A stretch of DNA of 64,000 bases from Siderastrea radians. Lineage: Eukaryota; Cnidaria; Anthozoa; Scleractinia; Rhizangiidae. The stretch lies in assembly GCA_964017195.1 (NCBI GenBank), contig OZ024895.1, forward strand, positions 12,640,501 through 12,704,500, given 5' to 3'. Under the pieces are notes generated by a model that saw only the letters and a program-made list of their open reading frames with translations, ran no database searches and was not told the origin of the DNA. Every line of letters begins with the position of its first letter. The stretch's first letter is position 1. Positions 11,907 through 22,557 of this stretch are shown piece after piece. The position numbers and the translations under genes were made by a program.

Positions 11907-12479
11907 CTGCAAGAAATTAGTCAAATGCTGACACCTTTCATTTTATTTTCCTTATTAAAGATAATACAAATAAAATAGAAAATAAAATGGTCTACGTGAA
12001 AAAAATTAAGCACAATACACTGTGTTGAAATTTCAAAATTCCAAAATCGTCGTTTTAGATAATGTTTCGGTGTAATTAATTTAAAAAAATAGGTAGATCG
12101 TTTTATATTATTTACGAATTAATCCAGGCGTCCGTTTATTTAAGGGCACACTTCTGTCCGTTTTCACGGCCAGTGTGAAGAGTCAAATTTAGATTCCAGG
12201 TTGCATACTTGAATAACGTAAGTTGCTTTTTAAATCAAGTTTAATCTTTGGTGCATGAGCTGGACGGGTCAAGATGTACTCAAAATGTCATTCTTAGATC
12301 TTCTTAGCTCTTCTCAAATGTGTTCACATACAGGCGCCGCTAACAAAGGTTGACCGAATGTGAATTTGACGAAGTCTAAGTTATTCAACTGTTTTCACAT
12401 AACAGCAAAAGCATCGCAACATATTTTTACGCGTTCAAATGATTAATAATTGTTCGTTGTAGCGTTGAAATATGCAAGT
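11907..12479. other. Upstream/intron sequence of Ig paralogue C
   Basis: Shares short stretches with the intron of paralogue A (for example ATAAAATGGTC near 11980). No coding sequence seen. Confidence 0.4.
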
Positions 12480-12559
12480 TCCGGGGTCTGGGTCGAGCAA
12501 TGGCGGTGTGAGGACGTTGTTCGCGGCTATCCGCCCATTTCTGAATGCCTTAGTGGCAA

Positions 12560-13487
12560 ATGGCTGAATTTCTCGACCAATTCCTGAACAAGAGAAGACC
12601 TAGGCCATCGGCCTCTTCTGACGAAACTGTTAGCTCACCAGAAACCAAAAAATCCAAGCAATCCACCTCTCCAATTCAATCAGGACCGCAGCACGAGGAT
12701 GAAGTGATGACAGCTTTGAATATGTCGCAAGACCTCGCCACAACGTTGAAATCAATTTTGGAAAAGTTGGAAAAACTGGACGTGATAGAATCCTCCCTGA
12801 AGAAAATCGAATCCAAGCTAGAGAACTTGGAAAGGCGAACAGAAAAATTAGAAGGTTTGCAAGCGACAGCAAAGAAAGACATAGATGATCTGAAAGCCAG
12901 CCTAAACTTCTCTGGGGAGGATCTCGAGGAGAAAGTAGATGCGTTCCAGAAAGCGGACACTGATAACGGATTTCTCAACAAAAGCAAAGACGAACGAAGA
13001 CATGATAAATGAAATCTACACGAAAAACTTATATTTAGAAGCATACTCCCGGCGAGAAAACATTAAATTTATGAACATACCCGAAGAACCCACGACAGCA
13101 TCGAACGCCGGAAGCGAAGACACGGAGAAAATTGTCAGAGAGTTCTTGGAACGTGAGCTTGGTTTTGCGGACGCCCACAATGTTGAAATCCAAAGACTCC
13201 ACCGTGTTGGCAAGAGTCAGGGAAAACCTCGCCCAATCTTGGCCTGCTTTCTTAGATACAAAGACGTTCAACAATTATTTTCGCTGGGACGCAGACTAAA
13301 AGACACTGACTTCCAAATCTTTCAAGACCTCCCAACCGAGATCATCAACAGACGAAAGCGAAAAATGGAAACCTTTGAAGAGGCTAAAAAGAGAGGAATT
13401 CCCGCTTATTTCAGTAAATCTCAACCAGATAAGTTGTTTGTTAGAGGGAAACTTTGGCCTATAGGAAAACCACTTGGTATCTCTTGA
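12560..13487 (+). pseudogene. L1-like ORF1 protein, frameshifted
   Basis: The first frame (12560-13012) gives a Ser/Pro-rich N terminus and then a heptad-rich coiled coil (LEKLEKLDVIESSLKKIESK and following) at about residues 62-120. The second frame (to the stop at 13487) gives an L1 ORF1-type RNA-binding domain with NLYLEAYSRRENIKF, an RLHRVG motif and a basic C-terminal region (RRKRKMETFEEAKKRG). A frameshift in the 12939-13012 overlap separates them. In L1 elements this protein trimerises and binds the element RNA as a chaperone; here the product would be truncated. Confidence 0.85.
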
Positions 13488-14326
13488 TTTTCTTTATATG
13501 TTTATGTAAATTTTGCCCTAAGCCACTATTCGGCTACAAGTTCTCTTAAATCATGCTTATATCCCTACTTGAACGCGGCGGATGAGCCGCCGCCACGATG
13601 CAACAGCAGCACTTTTATTACTTTTGCTGGCCCAAATCAAAAGGTCACATCTAGGATTATTTCTAGCGGCCTCTTTAATCAAATTCGATGTGTGTTTGTG
13701 TCTATATGTTAAATTGTCTAGGTGTGCTATTTCTGTGTAGTAGTTTTAATATTTATTTGTTACGATTTCATCACCTTAAATCTATTACCTTTTGTGATGC
13801 ATTTTACTGGGGGGAGACAATTTGGTCCAAATTATCATTAACTCTACATTTCGAGAACAATAGTCTAAATTTTAAAATGTTGTCCTTAAACGTTCGAGGT
13901 ATTTGGCTTCAAAAGCAAAATGCAGATGTTATCTTTTTACAAGAAACCTACAGTTCAAAAGAAATTGAAAATAACTGGAGGTGTCAGTGGAAAGGTCCAA
14001 TGTTCTTCGCACATGGCTCTAATCATAGCTGTGGTGTATTAGTATTGATAAAAGACGGCTTAGAATTTGACATGAAATCCAAACTGGCAGATGATAATGG
14101 ACGGTACATTTTGCTGGATGTATCCGTACAAGGTTCTAACTATATTATGGGCAACATATATGCATCTAATAAGACAAAAGAGCAATGCTACTTTTTCGAA
14201 GACTTACAACAAAAATTAGACGGTTTCGTTACTTGTCAGAATCAAGGAATTATAACTGGGGGAGATTTTAATGTTGTCAATGATCCAGATCTGGATTGCT
14301 CCGGAGGAGTCCCTAAGGTGAAAGAG

Positions 14327-15714
14327 TCATCGAACATTTTGGATGACATCTGCTTAAGGACGTTCGCGCCAATTGTTTCTGCGCATCCTTACTGCGCACG
14401 CAATTCACTTCGTGATGTCATGCCACGTCATGCATTGAGCGCGCGCGCTGTTGAAGAAATGTGGAGATATATAGCGCTAGTGGGCACTTTAATATCTATA
14501 CACGGGTTTAACTCTCTTAAATGTTCGGTGACCCCATGTTTTCTTTTGATAGTTCACTTTCTTTGTCGATTATCTACGTTTTGTGAAAAATTAAAGAAAA
14601 TCTGTATTGTAGAAGTTTAATTTTTTTTCAACTTTTCTGCCCTCGCATCATCGAATTCTACTATTATCGAAGCTGCACGGTGTTCGTTAAAGTCGATCTT
14701 AGAGGTTGAATTTAACTAAAAGGATGACACCGGTTCAAATTATTTACTTAACAGACCCACTTAAGTAAAATTTGACTAAGAAAGTGGGTCTACAGCGAAT
14801 CATTTTTAATATTTTTCAACTAACAAGCACTGAGGCCATGCCGAGTTACGAGGGCCGATTTGTCAAAATTGGGGTAGTTTTTGACGCGCTTTATTTCGAA
14901 AACGAAGTCGGTGACCCCCCAATTTTTTTCCATTTCTGACATAGGTAACTCATTATCTGACAGTAGCCAAAGTATGAAAAAAATCTGTATTGTAGAAGTT
15001 TTTCGCGCGAACGTCCTTAAATTATGACTTAATTGATATATGGAGAATCTGAAACCCGGAAATCAAGCTTTTCACCTGGAGACAAAAGAAGCCCCTTATC
15101 CAGAGGAGATTAGATTTTTGGCTTGTTAGCGATTTTTGTCAAGATGAGGTAGAGGAGACTAGTATTAAAACAGCTATAAGGACTGATCATTCGGCAATAG
15201 TTATCTTCAATAGTCTGGACGAACAGATACGTGGCCCGTCATATTGGAAATTTAACTCCAGTCTAAGTGAGGATGAAAACTATGTTTTCGCAATTAATGC
15301 AAATATACCAGAATGGCTAGAGGAATTTAATGAAGTGACTGATAAAAGGGTCATCGAAAATTTTGGATGACATCTGCTTAAATTATGACTTAATTGATAT
15401 ATGGAGAATCCGAAACCCGGAAATCAAGCTTTTCACCTGGAGACAGAAGAAGCCCCTTATCCAGAGGAGATTAGATTTTTGGCTTGTTAGCGATTTTTGT
15501 CAAGATGAGGTAGAGGAGACTAGTATTAAACCAGCTATAAGGACTGATCATTCGGCAATAGTTATCTCCTTCAATAGTCTGGACGAACAAATACGTGGCT
15601 CGTCATATTGGAAATTTAACTCCAGTCTAACTGAGGCTGAAAACTATGTTTCCGCAATTAATGCAAAAATACCAGAATGGCTAGAGGAATTTAATGAAGT
15701 GACCGATAAAAGAG
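14327..15714. repeat. 0.36-kb tandem duplication inside the LINE
   Basis: Unit 1 starts at 14327 (TCATCGAACATTTTGGATGA) and ends at 15350. Unit 2 starts at 15351 with the same sequence and ends near 15714. Apart from the 659-bp element in unit 1 they align along their whole length with scattered differences. Unit 2 is the uninterrupted version (CTGCTTAAATTATGAC). Confidence 0.85.
14358..15016. mobile_element. TTAA-flanked element (piggyBac-like target), nonautonomous
   Basis: Flanked by TTAA at 14354-14357 and 15017-15020. The ends are inverted (GGACGTTCGCGC at the left, GCGCGAACGTCC at the right). The tandem copy at about 15371-15390 preserves the empty site with a single TTAA, which fixes the boundaries. 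An internal direct repeat (AAAATCTGTATTGTAGAAGT) occurs twice. No transposase frame. Confidence 0.85.
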
Positions 15715-17969
15715 TTTTATGGGAACTGATTAAATATCGAGTGCGGCAATTTACTATAAAATATGGTAAAGAAAAAGCTCAAAACAAAAGGCAAGACTTG
15801 GTGGATCACTAAAGCAAGCTGAGGAAGCACTCTCAATTGACTCATCTACGTCAAACTTTGAGAATTTAGAATGCTTAAAAATGAAATCTGACTCGCATTT
15901 TGATTACATTGCCAAAGGAGCAATAATTCGTTCGACGGCAAATTGGTATGAACAAGGTGAGAAAAGCAACAAATATTTTTTAGGGCTTAAATCTTACAGG
16001 GGGAACAAGATGTTGTATGCGAAAGATGCTTACTAATGAAGGCACCCTCACCACAAATCCAAAGAAAATTATGAAGGAAATTGAAAATTTTTACTCGGAT
16101 TTGTACGCGGCAAACGAAGAGGTGGTAGATGAAAATCATCCATTCTTGCAAAGACCAGAAACTCATAAACTTACTGATGAAATGAAAAGTGTTTGTGAAG
16201 GAAAGCTGTCGGTTAGAGAGTGCTTTGATTGCCTTCAGTCGTTCGAAAATGACAAATCGCCCGGTAACGATGGCCTCACCGTTGAATTTTTTAAAACGTT
16301 TTGGAATTCCTTAGGAAATTTACTTGTTGATTGTCTTAATTATTCCTATGACTTTGGTGAACTTTCAAATACTCAAAAACAGGTCGTCATTAAGTTAATA
16401 GAAAAGAAAGGGAAAGACAAGCGACACATAAGAAATTGGAGACCTATTTCGTTGATTAAGGTTGACACTGAAATTGGCTCAAAGGCAATCGCCACAAGAC
16501 TTCATAAGGTATTGCCTAAGATAATACATTTCAATCAAAACGCCTACGTAAAGGGCAGAACGATCCTTGATGCCGTGAGAACAATAGATGACATCTTAGA
16601 ATACACAGAAAGGAATAAAATCCAGGGATTATTAGTAGCTATAGATTTCCAAAAAGCTTTCGATTCTGTTAATCGTATCTTCATGATCAAGGCGCTTTCT
16701 ATTTTCAACTTTGGCCCGTCTTTGATTCGCCGGGTACAAACTTTTTATAAAAACATTCTCAGTACAGTAATGAACAATGGTTTCACAACTGCCCCATTCA
16801 AAGTTCTTAAAGGTGTCAGACAAGGTGACCATTGTCTCCATATTTCTTCATCACCTGTTTAGAAATCTTAGCTATTAACATTCGTCTTAACAAAGAAATT
16901 CAAGGTATACTAGTGGATAACGAGGAGATTGAATTAGAGATTTTTGCTGATGACTTGACAGTTTTTCTGAGAAATTATACCTCTCTCAATGCCTTGTTGG
17001 AAACTGTGGATAGTTTCACCTTATGCTCTGGGCTAAAAATCAATTACCAAAAAACAGAGGTAATGTTATTGGGAAACAACAAACAAACGTCGCCGACGCT
17101 AACAGTCTCCGCCTACAGAAATATCACTATTAAACGGGCTATCAGGATTTTAGGTGTTCATTTTACGTACGATCAAGCCCATTGGAAAACGCTGAATTTT
17201 GATGAAATTTTGAAATCTATCAGAGAAAAGCTGCAGTTTTGGAATTGGAGAAAGCTAACAGTGCTTGGTGGAATACAAATCATAAAAACATTTGTCGTTC
17301 CGATCTTCATGTCATCTCGTACACAAAGACATCATCAAGGAAGCAAACCAAATTTTATTTAATTTTATTTGGAAAGGAAAGGATAAAGTTAAACGCTCAG
17401 CCTTGATATGTGATGTGGAAAACGGTGGCTTAAGGGCACCACATTTGGAATCAATCATTAAGACACAGCGAATCATGTGCTGCAAAAAATTTGTTGAGGC
17501 GCAGCAAAGTAGCTGGAAATTAATCCTCTCGCATTATTTGGGTCTTTCTTCAGGTACCGGAGCACATTGTCCTTCTTTTGTTTGTAAGACATTGTAATTT
17601 GCTTCTATTTTGGAGTTGAATTGTTTTCTGTCTTTTGTTTCTTTTGTTTTACGTCATTCGTTCTCCGGTACTCACAGAAGGAACCCATTATTTAAAACTA
17701 GAAATGTTGGTGGTAAATTAGTCCTAGGTTGTGGATTTGACATTAAGAAACTTCCTATCAAACTGCCGAGATTTTATGAACAGTGTTTACAAGTCTTCGC
17801 TGAACACTCCGCGGCAACGGAAGCAAACATTCAAAACATTGCAAGAGCCAGTACAGTAATATGGAACAACAAACACATTTTAATTGATGGAAAATCCGTG
17901 TTTCATTACAGCTTATTTAAGAAAGGAATAGTCACGCTTGAAGATCTTGTAAATGACAAGAATGAAGTA

Positions 17970-19390
17970 CAGTATGTTGCCCAGTTCTCGTACGGGCCCA
18001 GTTTTCGTACAAAAAGAACTTTATTCGATTATTTTCGTCGGTCATTTAAATCTTCGTCAACCGAAGAATTCCAAAAGTAAAAGGAACATCTCAGCTACAA
18101 ATTGCCGGTTTTGCCGGGCTTTTTGACGAAGAGGCAGGTCAGTGCGGACAATTTCTTTCGAGGTGAGTAAAAGTTTAGCGGCTAATACTTGCACTTCTCA
18201 CTGCACAGTAAAGGTATTGTAGATGAACAAATAGCCCGTTTTGCTGGTAATTTTGCAAGGAACTTCATGATTTTTGGACAGATGATAGACAAAAGATGAA
18301 AGTGAATGGAAAAACTTTCAACGCCAGCTTAAATTTAACTGCTCCTGAATTTTAGCGGTGAGAATCTTCGCATACATTTTGACCTACTGTGCCAGTTTTC
18401 GTACACTTAGCTGCGCCTTTCTCAAAACCTATTTTTAGATAAGTTAAAGAACTGAATATTAAACTTTACTGTTCGAAAACTAATAGGTCGCAAGTGCAGC
18501 AAAGATTACACAACAATCCTTGCAAAGTACGATACACTACATGTATTTGTTGTGGTATAACAGCGACGCTTTACATCCAGGTCACGCAAAGGTCACGAAT
18601 ATTTAATAAACGTAATCCCACGCAAACAATCTAAATCGTCAAATAGTTAACTAAGGTAGATGTCTATGCATAGAATGTTGACATACACCGTGAAATATCG
18701 TTAGCTTACCGGTTTTACTGATTTTTTCACTCCGTTGCGATTCTAATAAACATTTACAAAAGTAGGTAAGAAAAGCAAGCGTAAGCGGAAACGGAAGTAA
18801 AGAGTTTGCTATTCTAAAGGCGTCAGCGGAAACGGTAGGAAAACGTCGAATCTTATACAGGCCTTTTCTTAAGAGTTGTAATACGCAGAATAGTAACCTG
18901 TCAACTACCTTTACCAAGGCAGTAAATGACGTACGAGACAGTGGATTGAGCGTAAGAAAAGCCGCCCAAAAGTGAGGGACCAAAAAATCAACACTGCAGG
19001 ATCGATTAAACATCCACCCCCCGAATAACCATTTGCTTTGTACGCCAAATTTTGGTCGCTAAGCCGATATTTATTCACAAACCGAAGAGAAAACACGATA
19101 AGCACTCAGCAGGGTGGCTGACACATCAGTTTGCGTCGAGCGTTTTCGTGGAGAAATGTTGTTTTGTCGATGTACGAAAACTGGGCCAGGTGTACGAAGA
19201 CTGGGCAACTTAGGAGTTTCGGGAAAAATGGCATAATTTTGAACGTACGTCGATCAAGCGGCCAATCGTTTTATATATTGAAGGTAAGTAAATGGGCTAT
19301 CTTTATTAGAAAATTCAGAAATTTTCGTCGCACAGACGAAAAGATATAGCGATTACAAATTAAAGTGTACGAAAACTGGGCAACACACTG
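17970..19390. mobile_element. pogo-like Tc1/mariner element inside the LINE
   Basis: Flanked by TA (17968-17969 and 19391-19392). The ends are inverted (CAGTATGTTGCCCAGTT at the left, AACTGGGCAACACACTG at the right), followed by TCGTAC. The motif GTACGAAAACTGGGC or a variant recurs near both ends (about 17995, 18395, 19175, 19195, 19370). A degraded pogo-type DNA-binding domain lies at 18901-19014. TA target, CAGT terminus and psq-type helix-turn-helix together point to pogo. Confidence 0.75.
18901..19014 (+). pseudogene. HTH_psq (pogo/CENP-B type) DNA-binding remnant
   Basis: The frame reads FTKAVNDVRDSGLSVRKAAQ, a stop, then GTKKSTLQDRLN. This is the pattern of the psq helix-turn-helix at the N terminus of pogo transposases (alanine-rich helix, SVRKAA, xxSTLxxRL). 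A TGA falls between the two helices and no DDE catalytic region follows, so the element is a remnant. The 120-codon frame on the opposite strand over this region is a shadow. Confidence 0.65.
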
Positions 19391-20283
19391 TAATTGTCAA
19401 GCAGAACCTAAGTGAATCAAATTTCACACCTATGGAAATGTTTCATTTGATGCAAATTTATGACGCCCTACCGACGCATTGGCGAAATTCTTTGATATTT
19501 TAAGGGCCCAAAAGTGAGAAAGCTTTTGTTTTAAATGATCATATCAAACTACTTTTAAGGAACGAGCATGTGCCAATCGATAAAGCTATTTCTAAAAATA
19601 TTTACAAGAAGGTACGATCACAATATGAGACCGCTCCAACTGCACAAGCGAAGTATAAGGATCAATTCTCAAGTACATGCTCGGAATGGCATGAAATGTA
19701 TGAATTGCCATTTATGGTTCTTATGGATACAAAATCTCGGGAATTCCAGTATAAAATCTTAAACAGATACTCATCCACGAACTCATTCCTTAACAAAATA
19801 GGTTTGACAACTTCACCACTATGCACATTCTGTGAACAAGAGAGCGAATCCCTTGAACATTTATTTATTACATGTCCCTATACAAAGAGTTTCTGGCTGG
19901 ACTTCATTAGCTGGTGTAAAAAATAAAGATAGTTCTGGAGGAACTTTCAAGCACTAATATAGTTTTTGGAATATGGCAAAGGAAGGAAGACTTTCTACTA
20001 ATCAATCATCTTATAATCTTAGCAAAGCAACACATCTATGAATGTCGCATGAAACGTGTCCATTCATCTTACAGAATCTTTGCAAATAAGGTTGAATACG
20101 TTTATCGTTTAGAGTTACAAATAGGGAAATTAAATAACAAGGAGTCCAGTCACAAACGTAAATGGAGAAAGTATACAGATTAAATGTTTTAAATAGGACT
20201 TAGCTTTCTCTCAGTAGCAAGTTGTAATCATGTAAATAGATATTTAATTTGTAGATAACCAGTAAATTTAATTTAATTTGTAA

Positions 20284-20284
<1 letters not shown>

Positions 20285-20314
<30 letters not shown>

Positions 20315-20362
20315 TGTATGTATGTATGTATGTATGTATGTATGTATGTATGTATGTATGTA
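20285..20362. repeat. TATG microsatellite, LINE 3' tail
   Basis: About 19 uninterrupted TATG units end the L1-like element and directly abut the left Penelope-like copy. A shorter TATG run (about 24870-24900) lies beyond the right copy. Confidence 0.9.
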
Positions 20363-20469
20363 CTATAATTAAAAGATGGAGACTGCACGGACAGTTACTT
20401 AAGTTTCACGCACAAGGCGATCATCAGACTGTGCCGTTAATGGCAGTCGAAAGAAAATTTAAACTACAT

Positions 20470-22500
20470 TCATGGAGGGCGGTTTGAGCGATCCTGCTTC
20501 TGATTGGCTGCATAAAACTTGTTTTCGTGCCTGCACTTTGTGATTAATTCAGATCTCTTATTAAGGAGAGTAGATCTGTCAGCGGATAGAATGCAGAGCT
20601 TCTCTGTCAGACACAAATTGCAGCGCGACGGGTTTCCCCTGTAAGAGCTTGCTTGCGTGACAATTGACCACTTGATCGAGAAATCGGTGTTTTTGTCTCT
20701 TTGGTCCCAGATGTACTTTGATAGGACAGTGTCGTGGGAATGCTTACGGTGCTTGAAAGAGAGCTTGTGGTTGTTGTATCTAGTTTTGAAGCTGTGTTCT
20801 GCCATGCCAATATAAACCTTTGTTTCGCCGGATGTGGTAGTGACAGTTGCTTTGTAGACGATGTTGTTGACAAGGCATGCACGGTCAAGAGGGCAAAGGT
20901 CCTTGTTTCTGCAGTTGCATGATTTAGACTCGGCGCGTGTGCCGCTATTTGCTAGGATCTTAGCGTTGTGGCTCTTGATGATGCTTGACATGTTCCCCGT
21001 GCAGCTATAGCTGACCTTCACATTACTCCTGTTGAATATCTTGTGTAATACGTGCGATTTGGGGAAGTGCTTGTCGATAAGGCGGAGGAACGAACTCGCA
21101 ATGTTCGTCTGGACATTCTCGCTGTATGGCGGATTGAACCAAATGATGTTTCTTGGTCTGTTCCTGCGTCTGTGGCTTGTTTGGTTGTTGTTCCTCGCAT
21201 ATTGAAGGCACTCACGATAGCCGCTGGTCTTGAGGGCATCATTGTAGACCCGCGAGGCCTTATTAAATTCGTCGGCATCACAAGATAAGCTTGAAATTCT
21301 GGTGCTTATAGTTGCAGGTAGGTGCTTGATTATAGAAGGTGGGTGGTTGGACTTTGCGTTTATGTAAAGCGGATAGTTGTCTGGCTTTCTATACGGGCAA
21401 AACTTTCCGGTAGAGAGATTCAGTGTCACGTCAAGGTAATTGACAATTTTCAAATTTGATTGGGCTGTTATTTGAAGGCCTAGCTCTCCAATAATCTTTG
21501 AAAAATCTTTTCTCATCTTGTCAAGAGATCTTGCGCTCATATTCTTAAATACGGCCAGGCCATCATCCCTGTACAGGCCGATGTTTCCATTGGGATAGGC
21601 GGATGTAAGCTTGTGTAGGATATATAGACCCACCAGCTCACACACTTCAGCGCCATCGTAGCTGCCCATTGCTACATCGAACATAGGCGAATTACCTCTC
21701 TTGACCCATGGTTCGTTGTTGCTGAACAGAAGGGTCTTCCTCGAGTGCATGATAATCTCAATATCTTCATCAGAAATGGTAGTAAATTGCCTCGCGTAGT
21801 CTAGCGACAACTTTAGAAGGGCTTCAGAAATGGACGGATAGAAATCAACTATATCAAAAATCAGGAAGGTGTGCTGACTCTTGTCTTCTATATCAGAGAA
21901 CCAATCGATAACAGAGCGTGTGTTTCTCCATTGGTTGGCGTTAGTTTGGGATCTGATGCTGTTGTTTACTCTGTCTAGTACTTGCTTGCTGATCAGCCCT
22001 AGATTATTCTTTGCTGGGTTAAGTAGCCTGCATTTGGGATTGTTTTGAAAGTTCTCCTTGTGGTCTTTAAGGGAGATAAATGCTTGCCTTCTTGCAGTTG
22101 ATTCGATCCTATCACCAATTTCAAGCTTGGCAGTGATGTCATTCAGCTCCTGGTTCACATTGCTAATGGATTGCTCGTCTGATTTACGGTAGCTCTTGGT
22201 GATGTTCTCTCTTAGTAGCTTCTCGTATTCGGGTTTTTCAAGTTCGTAGACATTTCTTGACTTATCCGCAAACACGAGAACTTTATCAGACGAGTTGATC
22301 TTCTTGACATCACGCTTCAGCTTGTCTTGAAAGCTGTTTCTGACCTTCTTGAACCTTAGGTTTTCTATCATCTTAAACATGTCGTCTTCAAACGGCTTTA
22401 GGTCTTCAATTGGCGGCGGGCATCTTCTGGATTTTAAGTTGAACTTGCCAGACCGGCTCTCAGCAGACGGGTTAAGGAAGAAAAAAGCCTTCCATCGCAT
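20470..22500 (-). CDS. Penelope-like RT/GIY-YIG protein, 5'-truncated copy (676 aa)
   Basis: An intact frame from MRWKAFFFLN to a stop at 20470. It is identical to residues 36-711 of the right-hand copy except for one K/R difference, so it lacks the first 35 residues (it joins unrelated sequence at 22507, just upstream of its first Met). Domains are as in the right copy: an RT core with YRDD, a Cys-rich linker and a C-terminal GIY-YIG nuclease. An open 2-kb frame without stops suggests very recent insertion. Whether it is translated is unknown, as it has no leader of its own. The open frames antisense to it are shadows. Confidence 0.9.
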   Translation of the reverse strand: MRWKAFFFLNPSAESRSGKFNLKSRRCPPPIEDLKPFEDDMFKMIENLRFKKVRNSFQDKLKRDVKKINSSDKVLVFADKSRNVYELEKPEYEKLLRENITKSYRKSDEQSISNVNQELNDITAKLEIGDRIESTARRQAFISLKDHKENFQNNPKCRLLNPAKNNLGLISKQVLDRVNNSIRSQTNANQWRNTRSVIDWFSDIEDKSQHTFLIFDIVDFYPSISEALLKLSLDYARQFTTISDEDIEIIMHSRKTLLFSNNEPWVKRGNSPMFDVAMGSYDGAEVCELVGLYILHKLTSAYPNGNIGLYRDDGLAVFKNMSARSLDKMRKDFSKIIGELGLQITAQSNLKIVNYLDVTLNLSTGKFCPYRKPDNYPLYINAKSNHPPSIIKHLPATISTRISSLSCDADEFNKASRVYNDALKTSGYRECLQYARNNNQTSHRRRNRPRNIIWFNPPYSENVQTNIASSFLRLIDKHFPKSHVLHKIFNRSNVKVSYSCTGNMSSIIKSHNAKILANSGTRAESKSCNCRNKDLCPLDRACLVNNIVYKATVTTTSGETKVYIGMAEHSFKTRYNNHKLSFKHRKHSHDTVLSKYIWDQRDKNTDFSIKWSIVTQASSYRGNPSRCNLCLTEKLCILSADRSTLLNKRSELITKCRHENKFYAANQKQDRSNRPP

Positions 22501-22557
22501 TCTCTTCTACTGCTCCTTTCGAGTAGAGCACTCTCTGTTTCACGGATCCCAGCAAAG

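Larger units (their letters stand above)
13877..19926 (+). pseudogene. L1/Tx1-like ORF2 (endonuclease-reverse transcriptase), broken
   Basis: The endonuclease starts near MLSLNVRGI and shows DVIFLQETYS, GGDFNV and, after the first insertion, TDHSAIVISF. A short deletion removed residues after NVRGI. The RT domain contains KSPGNDGLTVEFFK, LLVAIDFQKAFDSV (motif A), GVRQGD and EIFADDLTVFL (catalytic FADD near 16942). The C-terminal region includes FQYKILNRYSSTNSFLNKIG and a Cys/His cluster (CTFCEQESESLEHLFITCPY), ending at a stop at 19926. At least four frameshifts plus two transposon insertions disrupt it. Active relatives nick target DNA and reverse-transcribe their own RNA. Confidence 0.85.
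12480..20361 (+). mobile_element. L1/Tx1-like LINE retrotransposon, near full length, interrupted
   Basis: Contains, in order, a short 5' leader, ORF1 (coiled coil plus RNA-binding region), ORF2 (apurinic endonuclease, reverse transcriptase, C-terminal Cys-rich region), a short 3' UTR and a TATG microsatellite tail at 20285-20362. Frameshifts in both ORFs show it is dead. It is broken by a TTAA-flanked element (14358-15016) and a pogo-like element (17970-19390), and carries an internal 0.36-kb tandem duplication. The 5' limit is approximate; no target duplication was defined. Confidence 0.85.

Noticed and set aside
18651..19013. 120-codon minus-strand frame
   Set aside because: It lies antisense to the psq helix-turn-helix remnant, which explains the openness.
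20607..21288. Several 60-90-codon frames on both strands over the Penelope-like copies
   Set aside because: They mirror each other in both arms and are shadows of the long RT/GIY-YIG frame.
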